From an uncultured Lachnospiraceae bacterium (GTDB taxonomy: Bacteria; Bacillota; Clostridia; Lachnospirales; Lachnospiraceae), in assembly GCA_947631605.1 (NCBI GenBank), contig CANRMC010000012.1, positions 1 to 33,902 on the forward strand: a DNA stretch of 33,902 nt, written 5' to 3'. The notes under the pieces were generated by a model. The model was not told the origin of the DNA. It searched no databases and worked only from the letters and a program-made list of their open reading frames with translations. The translations under genes and the position numbers were made by a program. The stretch's first letter is position 1, and every line of letters starts with the position of its first letter. Shown piece by piece: positions 1 to 7,298 of this stretch.

Positions 1-286
1 CCATACGGATGTTGCCGACGATCAGGCCTCTGCTCTCGTCAAATCCTTCTCCTTTGTTCTCGTCATTTCCTTCTCCTTCACTGTCCGCCTCCGAAGGATT
101 GCCGAGTTTTACGTCCATGACGCCCAAAAGATCGCCAATATGTTCATTCTTACATACCGTCACCGGATAACTTTCTTCTGCGTCATTCCCGAATTTCTTT
201 ACATACTTTTCTTTCGAACGGAGAGCCTTTTTGTAAGTTCCTTCCCCGATCGGATTACCAAAGATTTCCTTTGATCTTTCTGCCAT
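1..286 (-). CDS. Hypothetical protein, N-terminal 95 residues (cut by window edge)
   Basis: This reading frame starts at an ATG at 286-284 behind a strong GGGGGAAG ribosome site and stays open to the left edge, so only the first 95 codons are visible. The protein begins MAERSKEIFGNPIGEGTYKK, is rich in charged residues, and has an acidic Ser/Glu/Asp/Gly-rich linker at about residues 65-85. The visible part ends in GLIVGNIRMG, which looks like the first strand and loop of an alpha/beta domain. There is no signal peptide or membrane segment in this part. It lies 24 bp downstream of the TetR gene on the same strand, so the two are probably co-transcribed and the regulator may control it. I do not recognise the family and assign no function. 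Confidence 0.6.
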   Translation of the reverse strand, partial: MAERSKEIFGNPIGEGTYKKALRSKEKYVKKFGNDAEESYPVTVCKNEHIGDLLGVMDVKLGNPSEADSEGEGNDENKGEGFDESRGLIVGNIRM

Positions 287-310
287 GTTTCTTCCCCCTT
301 TTTTACATTC

Positions 311-874
311 TTATTTTTGTATGGTAATTCCATCCATTAAGATCCCGACCACTTCATTTAACCCGTCGAGATATGTAATACCGTTCTGTATCAGGATATC
401 CCGCTGGAAGAACTGCTCCAGAGAAGCCTCCAGCATCATTTTAACCAAAGGGATATGTACGTTGCGGACGCACCCTTCCTTTATTCCCTGTTCCAACAGT
501 GTGATTGTTTCCTCCCAGCCGGTTTCCAGTCGCCGTTCTACCTGTTTATAAATCTCCGGATACCGGTCCTTCAGTTCAAACAGCCTATGGAAGTTCACAT
601 CCCGATATCCTTCCGGCATCACGCACATTATGGTGCGGATCTTCTCTATCGTAGTCAGGGAAGCGTCTGCAATGATCTGTTTTTTGCTCTCAGCGATACG
701 GTCAAACATATAGTCCACCATTTCATAAAACAGAGACTCTTTATCCGCAAAAACCGTATAGATCGTTTTTTTGCTCATGGAAAGCGTCTTTGCAATATCG
801 TCCATCGTGAATTTCAGGCCTTTTTGGTTAAATACCTGAATGGTGCCTTCTAATATTGTTTCCTTTAGCTCCAT
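311..874 (-). CDS. TetR/AcrR family transcriptional regulator
   Basis: A 187-residue protein, the usual length for TetR regulators. An N-terminal helix-turn-helix lies at about residues 22-48 (TMDDIAKTLSMSKKTIYTVF), including the family-typical KKTIYxxF recognition helix. A helical ligand-binding and dimerisation domain with no recognisable ligand signature follows. It should bind a palindrome as a dimer and be released by a small molecule. Two identical-geometry palindromes flank its own promoter (909-999), so autoregulation is likely. The gene 24 bp downstream, cut by the window edge, is the likeliest co-regulated partner. The ligand cannot be predicted. The start is the only good ATG and is preceded by GAAAGGACGTGAAG. 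Confidence 0.9.
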   Translation of the reverse strand: MELKETILEGTIQVFNQKGLKFTMDDIAKTLSMSKKTIYTVFADKESLFYEMVDYMFDRIAESKKQIIADASLTTIEKIRTIMCVMPEGYRDVNFHRLFELKDRYPEIYKQVERRLETGWEETITLLEQGIKEGCVRNVHIPLVKMMLEASLEQFFQRDILIQNGITYLDGLNEVVGILMDGITIQK

Positions 875-908
875 TTTTCTTCACGTCCTTTCAAATTTTT
901 TCAAAAAA

Positions 909-946
909 ATTAAGGAAACTAAAATTAGAATTCTAGTTTCCTTAAT
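909..946. promoter_or_regulatory. Operator 1 of the TetR gene: 13-bp perfect inverted repeat
   Basis: ATTAAGGAAACTA at 909-921 is matched exactly by TAGTTTCCTTAAT at 934-946, with a 12-bp spacer. It lies just downstream of the proposed -10 box on the minus strand, where a bound repressor would block transcription. The core GAAACTA-N12-TAGTTTC recurs at 974-999. Assignment to the adjacent TetR protein is inferred from position. Confidence 0.75.
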
Positions 947-973
947 CGTAACACGAATCGTTTTTATGCACAA
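945..973 (-). promoter_or_regulatory. Sigma-A promoter of the TetR gene
   Basis: Read on the minus strand, TTGTGC (973-968), a 17-bp spacer and TACGAT (950-945) form a plausible -35/-10 pair about 70 bp upstream of the TetR start. The element sits exactly between two copies of the same inverted repeat, which supports it being a repressed promoter. Confidence 0.6.
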
Positions 974-999
974 GAAACTAAATTTACAAAAATAGTTTC
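974..999. promoter_or_regulatory. Operator 2 of the TetR gene
   Basis: GAAACTA at 974-980 and TAGTTTC at 993-999 form an inverted repeat with a 12-bp spacer, the same core and spacing as operator 1. It abuts the upstream side of the -35 box. Operator centres are 59 bp apart. Confidence 0.7.
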
Positions 1000-1018
1000 C
1001 ATTCTTTGTATATATTGC

Positions 1019-1885
1019 CTAATATTCCCGTAAAATACCGGTTTCCTCTTCCGTATCCGGTTCTTCTTCTGCCTTTTCTCCGCCAATTTCGTCCAGCGTT
1101 CCGAAACGGTAGTCGGATCCTTTCAAATTTACAATGACCGTTTCCAGCGCTTCCGTATCCGAAGCGGATACATTATGCAGCAAAGGAATCGCCCCGCTGT
1201 GGTGATATTTATTAAAATAATCGATCACATATTGACAGCCCGGCTGGTTATTTACATCATAATCCAGAAAAGCCATGCTCCAAAAAATAGTTTTGTATCC
1301 CTGGTCCTTGGTAAATGCAAGCGTCCTTTGGCTGTATTCGCCGCGCGGCGGCCGTAAGAAGGGATCCATTTCGTATCCGGTTGCTTCTTTCATATAATCT
1401 GCACAGCCATTCACTTCCTCCTGCAATTCCTCTATGGACTTATCCGGCATGGACGGATGGGTTATGGTATGATTACCTACCAGATGCCCTTCTTCTTTCA
1501 TGCGCTTTACCAGCTCCACATTATCTCGTATGTATGTCTGCGTAACAAAAAAACACGCTTTTACATCCTGCCGTTTCAGAATGTCAAGAATCTCAGCCGT
1601 ATAGCCGTTTTCATATCCGCAGTCAAAAGTAAGATATATCACCTTGTCATTTGCATCCTCCGGCTGGTAGTAATAATATGCGTCATAATCTGCAAGCGGA
1701 ATACTCATATCCGCTCCGCTTGGTTCATGATCGTCATTCCGTTTGAACCACCACGCCTTCTTATCATTCGATATTTCATCATAGGACATAGCCTCCCTTG
1801 TTTTGCTGCTCTTTCCGCAGCCCGCTGTACTCACAGCCATAAGGCATGTCAATATGATGAGCAGGATTCTTTTTTTCTTATTCAA
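1019..1885 (-). CDS. PdaA-like polysaccharide deacetylase lipoprotein
   Basis: A 288-residue NodB-fold deacetylase, probably removing acetyl groups from peptidoglycan sugars outside the membrane. The N-terminus has a basic start, a hydrophobic stretch and a lipobox (STAGC, Cys about 23), so it should be a lipoprotein. The catalytic core includes TFDCGYENGYT, HTITHPS (two metal-binding His), RPPRGEYS, and a C-terminal LLHNVS. This closely follows Bacillus subtilis PdaA, whose first motif is TFDNGYENGYT. The C-terminal tail is acidic. The start is a TTG at 1885 with AAGGAAG seven bases upstream; no ATG fits. It overlaps the end of the upstream membrane-protein gene by 8 bp, so translational coupling is likely. 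A role in spore cortex is possible but not shown. Confidence 0.88.
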   Translation of the reverse strand: MNKKKRILLIILTCLMAVSTAGCGKSSKTREAMSYDEISNDKKAWWFKRNDDHEPSGADMSIPLADYDAYYYYQPEDANDKVIYLTFDCGYENGYTAEILDILKRQDVKACFFVTQTYIRDNVELVKRMKEEGHLVGNHTITHPSMPDKSIEELQEEVNGCADYMKEATGYEMDPFLRPPRGEYSQRTLAFTKDQGYKTIFWSMAFLDYDVNNQPGCQYVIDYFNKYHHSGAIPLLHNVSASDTEALETVIVNLKGSDYRFGTLDEIGGEKAEEEPDTEEETGILREY

Positions 1886-2600
1886 GCAGATACTTCCTTA
1901 GAAAGAACCTCAGCACTTCGACTTCTTCATCCGACATCTTTGATACCACCGTTGCCGCCGCCTGCTTCTGCACCGCTTCTGTATCGTCTTCGGGTTCCTT
2001 GTCGATCGGTACAATACCTTTTTCCGTCTCTTTTTCCCTTGCTGCACGATCTTCTTTTTTGATTTCCTGTGCCCGCTCCTTCGGCCGCCCGTTTTTCGGC
2101 GTCTGCGAATTCAGAAGATAGTCTTTGAGATTTGCTTTCATCAATCCTATTTTATTCTTAATAGGTATTATATTCTCCAACGCTGCCAAAAATGCAGCGA
2201 TAATTACGCCATTTAACACCAGCTCCTCTTCAAAATATACCGGGGTTTCTAGTCGCAGCGAGAGGACTAACCCACCCGCAGCCACCATAAGAACAGCAAG
2301 TCTGAAAAGCTTCATCACCTGTTCTGTCCGAAGAACAGGTATTCCGACTGCTTTCATTCTGTAAAGATACCGGTCGATAAATGCATCATAATCGCTTGTC
2401 ACGATTCCCAGTGTTTTGTTGTCTTCGTTTTTCTGTCTTATCGCTTTGAATATTTTTTTCTTTGTCGTAACCATATGATTGGAAGCTTTCACATGTGAAT
2501 TAAGAATGAAGGCAATTATCGTCTGCAGCACCAGACCGAGCAACCCTATTCCCCATACTGCGTACAAAAATACATTTCCCTGAATCAATTTTTCCAACAT
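1878..2600 (-). CDS. Hypothetical membrane protein
   Basis: I chose the start MLEKLIQGN at 2600 because AAAAGGGG lies seven bases upstream; longer in-frame starts lack a ribosome site. The 240-residue product has one hydrophobic segment near the N-terminus (about residues 10-32), a charged cytoplasmic-type stretch, and two more hydrophobic segments around residues 95-135. A long Lys/Glu-rich low-complexity region and a C-terminal DEEVEVLRFFLRKYLLE helix follow. I do not recognise the family. It is the first gene of a two-gene unit with the PdaA-like deacetylase (8-bp overlap), suggesting an envelope role, but function is unknown. Confidence 0.75.
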   Translation of the reverse strand: MLEKLIQGNVFLYAVWGIGLLGLVLQTIIAFILNSHVKASNHMVTTKKKIFKAIRQKNEDNKTLGIVTSDYDAFIDRYLYRMKAVGIPVLRTEQVMKLFRLAVLMVAAGGLVLSLRLETPVYFEEELVLNGVIIAAFLAALENIIPIKNKIGLMKANLKDYLLNSQTPKNGRPKERAQEIKKEDRAAREKETEKGIVPIDKEPEDDTEAVQKQAAATVVSKMSDEEVEVLRFFLRKYLLE

Positions 2601-2631
2601 AGCCATACCCCTTTTCAAATTTGATGAGCCA

Positions 2632-2661
2632 AGTATAGAATCCATGAACTTGAGAAATCAA
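2632..2661 (-). promoter_or_regulatory. Promoter of membrane protein-pdaA-like unit
   Basis: On the minus strand TTGATT (2661-2656), an 18-bp spacer and TATACT (2637-2632) precede the 2600 start by about 30 bp. The -35 lies in a small inverted repeat CTTGA-TTTC-TCAAG. The match is moderate. Confidence 0.45.
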
Positions 2662-2807
2662 GAAGTATCGCCGGACAAAAGTATTATGATTTCTACAAAA
2701 ATCCCATTTTAAGAAGGTAATTTTTTCTTTCATATTCTTAAGGTTTATGATATTCTGTATCTACGGATAATAAACTGTAAAATAACAATGATCATCAGGA
2801 GGTTCTT

Positions 2808-3899
2808 ATGAAACGAATCGTTTTGACGGGCGGAGGCACTGCCGGTCATGTCACACCAAATATCGCCCTGATTCCGAAGCTTCAGGAAATGGATTATGAG
2901 ATTCATTACATCGGAACCTATACAGGCATTGAGAAAAAGCTGATTGAGGACCTCGGCATACCATATTACGGGATTTCCTCCGGCAAATTCCGGCGTTATT
3001 TTTCTCTTAAAAATTTTTCTGATCCTTTTCGTGTTATCAAAGGATATGGAGATGCTGTGAAGTTAATGAAGAAACTGAAACCGGACGTGGTATTCTCCAA
3101 AGGAGGATTCGTCAGCGTCCCTGTAGTACTGGCGGCACATCATAAAAAGATTCCCGTAGTCATCCACGAATCGGATATGTCTCCGGGACTGGCAAATAAA
3201 ATTGCGCTTCCGGACGCTACAAAAGTCTGCTGCAATTTCCCGGAAACCCTGGAGGCTCTTCCGGAAGGAAAGGCTGTTGTAACCGGAACGCCGATCCGTC
3301 AGGAGCTTTTTAACGGAAATGCTGCGGACGCCATGACTTTCTGCGGATTTACCGAAGTACGCCCGACCATTCTTATCGTCGGCGGCAGTACGGGCAGCGC
3401 AAATATTAACGAAGCCATCTGGTCCTGTCTCGATGAGCTGCTTACGGAATATAATGTCATTCATATCTGTGGAAAAGATAAGACAAATTCTGAATATACA
3501 GGTAAAAAAGGTTATGCCCAGTTTGATTATGTGAAAAAGGAATTAAGCAGTATGCTTGCACTTTGTGACGTTATCGTTTCCAGAGCCGGAGCCAATGCTA
3601 TCTGCGAACTTCTGGCTCTTAAGAAGCCGAATATCCTGATACCTCTTTCTGCGGAGGCAAGCCGCGGCGATCAGATCTTAAACGCTGCGTCCTTTGAAAA
3701 GAGCGGATACAGCAAGGTAATTCAGGATAAAGACCTGAACCGCGACACGTTGATCTCTGCGATCCATGAAGTTATACAGAATAAGGAGCCGTATATCAAC
3801 GCCATGAAAAACAGCGGTCAGACGGACTCCATCACCATGATCACAACCATAATTGATGATCTTGCAAACGAGCACATTAAGAAGCTTTCTGAAGCGTAA
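2808..3899 (+). CDS. murG: UDP-GlcNAc:undecaprenyl-PP-MurNAc-pentapeptide GlcNAc transferase
   Basis: A 363-residue GT28 glycosyltransferase that makes lipid II from lipid I at the inner face of the membrane. It has the N-terminal glycine-rich loop GGGTAGHVTPN (residues 8-18), a second half with VGGSTGSANIN, SRAGANAICELLALKKPNILIPL (nucleotide-sugar binding), and ASRGDQILNA. Length matches MurG. The ATG follows AGGAGG by seven bases. It is transcribed alone here, divergent from the membrane-protein gene, and ends at a strong terminator; its usual mur/fts neighbours are absent. This is therefore probably the stand-alone clostridial MurG variant. Moonlighting outside lipid II synthesis cannot be excluded. 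Confidence 0.92.
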   Translation: MKRIVLTGGGTAGHVTPNIALIPKLQEMDYEIHYIGTYTGIEKKLIEDLGIPYYGISSGKFRRYFSLKNFSDPFRVIKGYGDAVKLMKKLKPDVVFSKGGFVSVPVVLAAHHKKIPVVIHESDMSPGLANKIALPDATKVCCNFPETLEALPEGKAVVTGTPIRQELFNGNAADAMTFCGFTEVRPTILIVGGSTGSANINEAIWSCLDELLTEYNVIHICGKDKTNSEYTGKKGYAQFDYVKKELSSMLALCDVIVSRAGANAICELLALKKPNILIPLSAEASRGDQILNAASFEKSGYSKVIQDKDLNRDTLISAIHEVIQNKEPYINAMKNSGQTDSITMITTIIDDLANEHIKKLSEA

Positions 3900-3928
3900 G
3901 AAACTTCCTCCGCTTCATGAATTCAAAA

Positions 3929-3973
3929 TAAAAAATCCCGGAACTGCTTTTTCAGCGTTCCGGGATTTTTTAA
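3929..3973. terminator. Bidirectional intrinsic terminator
   Basis: AAAAAATCCCGGAAC and GTTCCGGGATTTTTT form a perfect hairpin with A- and T-runs on both sides. It ends murG on the plus strand and the gene at 3983 on the minus strand. Confidence 0.9.
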
Positions 3974-3982
3974 TATCATATT

Positions 3983-4483
3983 TTATTGCTGTACATTCTT
4001 ACACATTACATCAAATGCAGCCTTCTCATAGAAATCATCCTGAAGTTCATCATTAATATAAACCGATATACTGTCAATGGTTGCCTTTTCTGATGAATAG
4101 GTAACATCCATAACGATTTCAACATGAGCTCTTGTATATACTTTATTGCTGTCACCGCCATCCGGCTTCTCCATTTCCAGAGTTACCTTGTATGCATTTG
4201 CATGTACTTTGTATGTGCCGGCTGATTCGCTGACTTCCTCAACATACCAGGATGGGTTAGAACCGTTCTCAACCAGCATTGCCTTGAATGTAACACCCTT
4301 ATGATCCGGTACATTTGCTCCGGAATATACTTCAATGATCTTCTTTGCGTTCTTATCGGTCAGTTCCTGAAAGAACTGGTGGATAACGCCACTGAACTGT
4401 CCCGGCAGGATCTTATATACACCGAATAAAACAACGGCTGCAATTACAATACCTAAAACAACTTTACAAATTTTATTAAACAT
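3983..4483 (-). CDS. Hypothetical single-pass membrane-anchored protein
   Basis: A 166-residue protein with a short basic N-terminus and one hydrophobic segment at about residues 8-26, which is either a membrane anchor or an uncleaved signal. The rest is a soluble, probably extracytoplasmic domain of alternating strands (TYKVHANAYKVTLEM, VYTRAHVEIVMDVTYSSEKATIDSISVYI). The layout resembles small NTF2-like or DUF4878-type lipoproteins that begin with a helix containing FFQELTDKNAKKIIEVY, but I cannot assign the family firmly. GAGGTGAT precedes the ATG by five bases. It follows the HD-domain gene by 12 bp and is probably co-transcribed with it. Confidence 0.75.
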   Translation of the reverse strand: MFNKICKVVLGIVIAAVVLFGVYKILPGQFSGVIHQFFQELTDKNAKKIIEVYSGANVPDHKGVTFKAMLVENGSNPSWYVEEVSESAGTYKVHANAYKVTLEMEKPDGGDSNKVYTRAHVEIVMDVTYSSEKATIDSISVYINDELQDDFYEKAAFDVMCKNVQQ

Positions 4484-4495
4484 ATCTCATCACCT

Positions 4496-5086
4496 CTAAA
4501 ATAATTCTCTTTCTAATTGGTAAATATAATTCTCTATCATCTGCATACGCTTCGCATATTCCGTTCTGCCGGGATCCGTTTTGCATCTTCTGATCTTCGG
4601 CTTATTGATCCGGTAGAAATTCTTGATCCTGTAATATGCTTTCTTGTAACTCGGTTCATCACCGATGGCTGTTGCCATTGCATCCCAGAGAATACCGACG
4701 GCGCCAACCTCATCCAGCAGATCTGCATCCATGACAATTTTACATTCGAGCGACAATTCCCGCTTTGTATCCTTATCCGAATGCATCATGATTATCTCAC
4801 CAATCCGCTTAATCTTCTCCGGTTCCACACCGATACTGTCCAGATATTCAACAGCAATCTCAGCTCCTACCTCGCCATGGGGACGCTTATCATCCCAGCC
4901 GATGTCGTGCAGAAGCGCGGCCAGAACAATGATATCCAAGTCCCCGCCCAGCTTTGCCTGAAGCTTGATCGCCCATCGATATACCCGCATCGTATGATCA
5001 AAACGGCTTCGAAACGGATAATTCGGCGGTCTGCCATTTTCAGAGGTTTTAGTTTTAACAAACTCAATTACTTCCGAGTAGTTCAT
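4496..5086 (-). CDS. HD domain-containing phosphohydrolase
   Basis: A 196-residue metal-dependent HD-superfamily protein. Predicted metal ligands are His31 (FDHTMRV), His60-Asp61 (LLHDIGWDD), His102 (MMHSDKD) and Asp120 (MDADLLDEVGAVG), the ordered set seen in YedJ/YpgQ-like nucleotide or phosphate ester hydrolases. The substrate cannot be told from sequence. It lies upstream of the small membrane protein at 3983 with a 12-bp gap and downstream of the SRP RNA gene, whose terminator should separate them. Confidence 0.85.
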   Translation of the reverse strand: MNYSEVIEFVKTKTSENGRPPNYPFRSRFDHTMRVYRWAIKLQAKLGGDLDIIVLAALLHDIGWDDKRPHGEVGAEIAVEYLDSIGVEPEKIKRIGEIIMMHSDKDTKRELSLECKIVMDADLLDEVGAVGILWDAMATAIGDEPSYKKAYYRIKNFYRINKPKIRRCKTDPGRTEYAKRMQMIENYIYQLERELF

Positions 5087-5205
5087 CTTGTTCGCCTCTC
5101 ATTTATGTTTTGTGAAAAAATACTATGCGAATCTATGATAACACTTTTTAAGGAATAATTCTATAACTTTTTTATATTTTATGCGGAATACTTGAAAAAA
5201 ATAAT

Positions 5206-5468
5206 CCGTGCGGCCAGCTTTGTGAAGTTCTCCCAGACGTTACCTTGGCAGTTAACTCAACCCAGGCTGCCTTGCGGCGCCCGAAAGGTTCTACTTAGTG
5301 CTGCTTCGTTCCCGACCTGACACGGTTCATAGAGTTCCGTCGCGCAAGACCCGAATATCAACATCACTTACCAAGGGCAGCTCTAAAAAAATCAACCCGA
5401 GGCCGACCATCACCCCTGCTATAGCGGATTGCAGGTACAGGGCACCGCTAACTCCCCGGCTGCACGGA
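5206..5468 (-). ncRNA. ffs: Signal recognition particle RNA (large, Alu-containing type)
   Basis: Read on the minus strand, the conserved helix 8 is present: GTCAGGTCGGGAACGAAGCA carries the GGAA tetraloop, followed by GCACTAAG. The 5' and 3' ends pair (CCGTGC-GCCGG with CTGGCC-GCACGG), giving a roughly 263-nt molecule with a 5' Alu domain like the B. subtilis scRNA rather than the short E. coli 4.5S form. It binds Ffh and directs ribosomes to the membrane. The closing helix followed by TTATTTTTTT on the minus strand serves as terminator. It lies just downstream of tadA, the usual Firmicutes neighbour, but dnaX is not on its other side. End coordinates are approximate. Confidence 0.92.
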
Positions 5469-5508
5469 AGTTTTAAAACAAAGAAATACTGAAAATCTCA
5501 GTGCTAAC

Positions 5509-5537
5509 AGTATAACGAAGATATAACCGAACGTCAA
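5509..5537 (-). promoter_or_regulatory. Strong promoter of SRP RNA
   Basis: On the minus strand TTGACG (5537-5532), a 17-bp spacer and TATACT (5514-5509) lie about 40 bp upstream of the mature 5' end. The leader has a small hairpin ACTGA-GATTT-TCAGT that would be removed on maturation. The promoter starts right after the tadA stop codon. Confidence 0.8.
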
Positions 5538-5539
5538 GA

Positions 5540-6022
5540 TTATTTTCCTTCTTCTTTCTCTTTCTTCTTCTGTATACGGAGTTCTGCAAAAAACTGTTTC
5601 AGAAGCTGCGAACACGCTTCTTCACAGATCCCTTTTGTAACAGAAACCCTATGGTTAAACCCCGGCATATCCAGCAGATTGATCACAGAACCCGCACAAC
5701 CGGCCTTCGGATTCATGCATCCGATCACAACCTCCGGAATCCGCGACTGCAGGATCGCGCCGGAACACATCTGACAGGGTTCCAGCGTTATATACATCCG
5801 GCATTTTTCCAGCCTCCAGTCGCCGATTGCCTTAGAAGCCTTGCGGATTGCGAGGATTTCAGCATGGGCAAGGCTTGTCCGGTCTTTATTTCTCCGGTTA
5901 TAACCCCTGCCGATCACCTTCCCTTCATATACGATCACGCATCCTATCGGCACATCCCCGTTTTCATATGCTTTTTTTGCAAGGCTTAACGCCTGCTTCA
6001 TAAATCTTTCATCTTCTGACAT
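5540..6022 (-). CDS. tadA: tRNA adenosine(34) deaminase
   Basis: A 160-residue CDA-fold zinc enzyme that converts A34 of tRNA-Arg(ACG) to inosine. The zinc site is complete: HAE at residues 53-55 (His ligand, catalytic Glu) and PCQMC at 82-86 (two Cys ligands). Other family segments are GDVPIGCVIV, NRRNKDRTSLAHAE and CMNPKAGCAGS. The C-terminus is lysine/glutamate-rich. GAGGAAATT precedes the ATG. It lies 24 bp after the DUF6128-like gene and directly before SRP RNA, the arrangement known in many Firmicutes. Confidence 0.93.
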   Translation of the reverse strand: MSEDERFMKQALSLAKKAYENGDVPIGCVIVYEGKVIGRGYNRRNKDRTSLAHAEILAIRKASKAIGDWRLEKCRMYITLEPCQMCSGAILQSRIPEVVIGCMNPKAGCAGSVINLLDMPGFNHRVSVTKGICEEACSQLLKQFFAELRIQKKKEKEEGK

Positions 6023-6046
6023 AATTTCCTCATTCCGGTATTTCTT

Positions 6047-7183
6047 TTAATTCTTTACTTCCACTACCCAGTAACCGAAGCACCCTGTCAGCACTCTGGT
6101 TGTACGCGCCGGTATAAAAACGTGGAACCCGAACATATTCGCAAGGTACTTTTCTTTATTCGTATACACGCCGGGAACTCCCAGCACATACCGTTCCTGC
6201 ATCTTCCCAAACTGGATGCGTCCCAGCATGAGATGTTTATAATTATAGTGGCCATGAGAAAGAAAACTATTGGTTCCAAGCGACCAGTTGGACATCGCCA
6301 TTTTTCCGATATCCTGCGGTTCGATCTTTACGCATTCCAAAATACGACTGTCATCAATGGTATCCAGTTTCTGGCAGCTATCCAGCAGCGCCCTGCAATA
6401 GTCTGTTTTCCCGGCCGCTGCCTCCTGCTCTGCCGCAGCCTGGCTCACCGCCTCAGCGGTCCATTCATTCTCCGCTTCTTCCGCCGGTCTGTTTTCTCTT
6501 TCATTTTCCTGCGTCTCAGAATTCTCTGCCACTGCCCGGTCATCTATTTGTGTCATCTCTTTCTGTTGCTTATCCGGTTCCGCCTCTTCCTGCATTCTGC
6601 CTGTTTCCGGTGCCGTTTCTTTCTGCGGCTTATCTTCTTCCGACGCCGTTTCTTCCTGCATCCTGTCTGTTTCCGGAGCCGTTTCTTTCCGAGGCTTACT
6701 TTCTTCCGGCAGCTCCGGCCGAACAGCATTCCCTCCATCCGAAAGCGCTGTCTCTTTTTCTTGAACGGGCATACTCTGGGACAGAATTAGTATTTTTGCC
6801 GGTTCGACAGAATCTTCCTGCCAGTCGGAAGCATAAATCGCACCGTCATCACAGGAAAGAATGACGCCATGGCAATCTTCCATAGAGACGTCGTCTTCTG
6901 TTACATGATCCCATGCGGTATCCAGCTCCAGCTCGCCCAAACCGCTGCAGATCAGACATTCACCCAAAAGACTTCGGAACCAGCCGTGATTTTCTTTTCT
7001 CCCAAACAGATAAATATTACAGTGCACCTGACCGGTCCTTGCCATATCCCGCACATTAATATGTATCCGGCATCTTAAATTTTCCCGGCTGATCCTCTGA
7101 ACCTTGATAAATCCGGTATTCTGTTCTTTTATATCATTTTTTCCGTATCTGTAAATATAAGAAACAAATCTGCTCTGCACCAT
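6047..7183 (-). CDS. DUF6128-like protein with acidic repeat linker
   Basis: I start at MVQSRFVSYIYRYG (7183) because TGAGGG lies seven bases upstream; the longer frame begins at a GTG without a ribosome site. The 378-residue protein has three parts. An N-terminal beta-rich domain (about 1-145) contains RCRIHINVRDMARTGQVHCNIYLF. A low-complexity Glu/Lys/Pro linker (about 150-255) carries a repeated KETAPETxRMQEE unit. A C-terminal domain contains NSFLSHGHYNYKHLMLGR, LGVPGVYTNKEKYLANMFGF and a final GCFGYWVVEV. The C-terminal pattern matches what I recall of DUF6128 in Lachnospiraceae, a name given from memory. No signal peptide is present. It lies between rsmA and tadA; function is unknown. 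Confidence 0.7.
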   Translation of the reverse strand: MVQSRFVSYIYRYGKNDIKEQNTGFIKVQRISRENLRCRIHINVRDMARTGQVHCNIYLFGRKENHGWFRSLLGECLICSGLGELELDTAWDHVTEDDVSMEDCHGVILSCDDGAIYASDWQEDSVEPAKILILSQSMPVQEKETALSDGGNAVRPELPEESKPRKETAPETDRMQEETASEEDKPQKETAPETGRMQEEAEPDKQQKEMTQIDDRAVAENSETQENERENRPAEEAENEWTAEAVSQAAAEQEAAAGKTDYCRALLDSCQKLDTIDDSRILECVKIEPQDIGKMAMSNWSLGTNSFLSHGHYNYKHLMLGRIQFGKMQERYVLGVPGVYTNKEKYLANMFGFHVFIPARTTRVLTGCFGYWVVEVKN

Positions 7184-7298
7184 CGTATAACCCTCACTCT
7201 TCCATGTTGATAACCGGTACTCTGACACAGCCGTTTTCTCTCAGCGCCAGTGCACAATCCATTATTTCAATTATATTCAGCGTGAAGGTTAAATATGA

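Noticed and set aside
2500-2733. Minus-strand frame of 77 codons overlapping the start of the membrane protein gene
   Set aside because: No ribosome site, no recognisable domain, and it covers the promoter of the membrane protein gene.
2735-2760. Possible murG promoter TTCATA-N16-TATTCT
   Set aside because: Both boxes match weakly and other spacings fit equally well, so I did not list it.
5298-5492. Plus-strand frame of 64 codons in the SRP RNA region
   Set aside because: The sequence is a structured RNA on the minus strand with conserved helix 8; the frame is fortuitous.
6550-6864. Plus-strand proline/leucine-rich frames opposite the DUF6128-like linker
   Set aside because: Low-complexity antisense of the KETAPET repeats, without ribosome sites.
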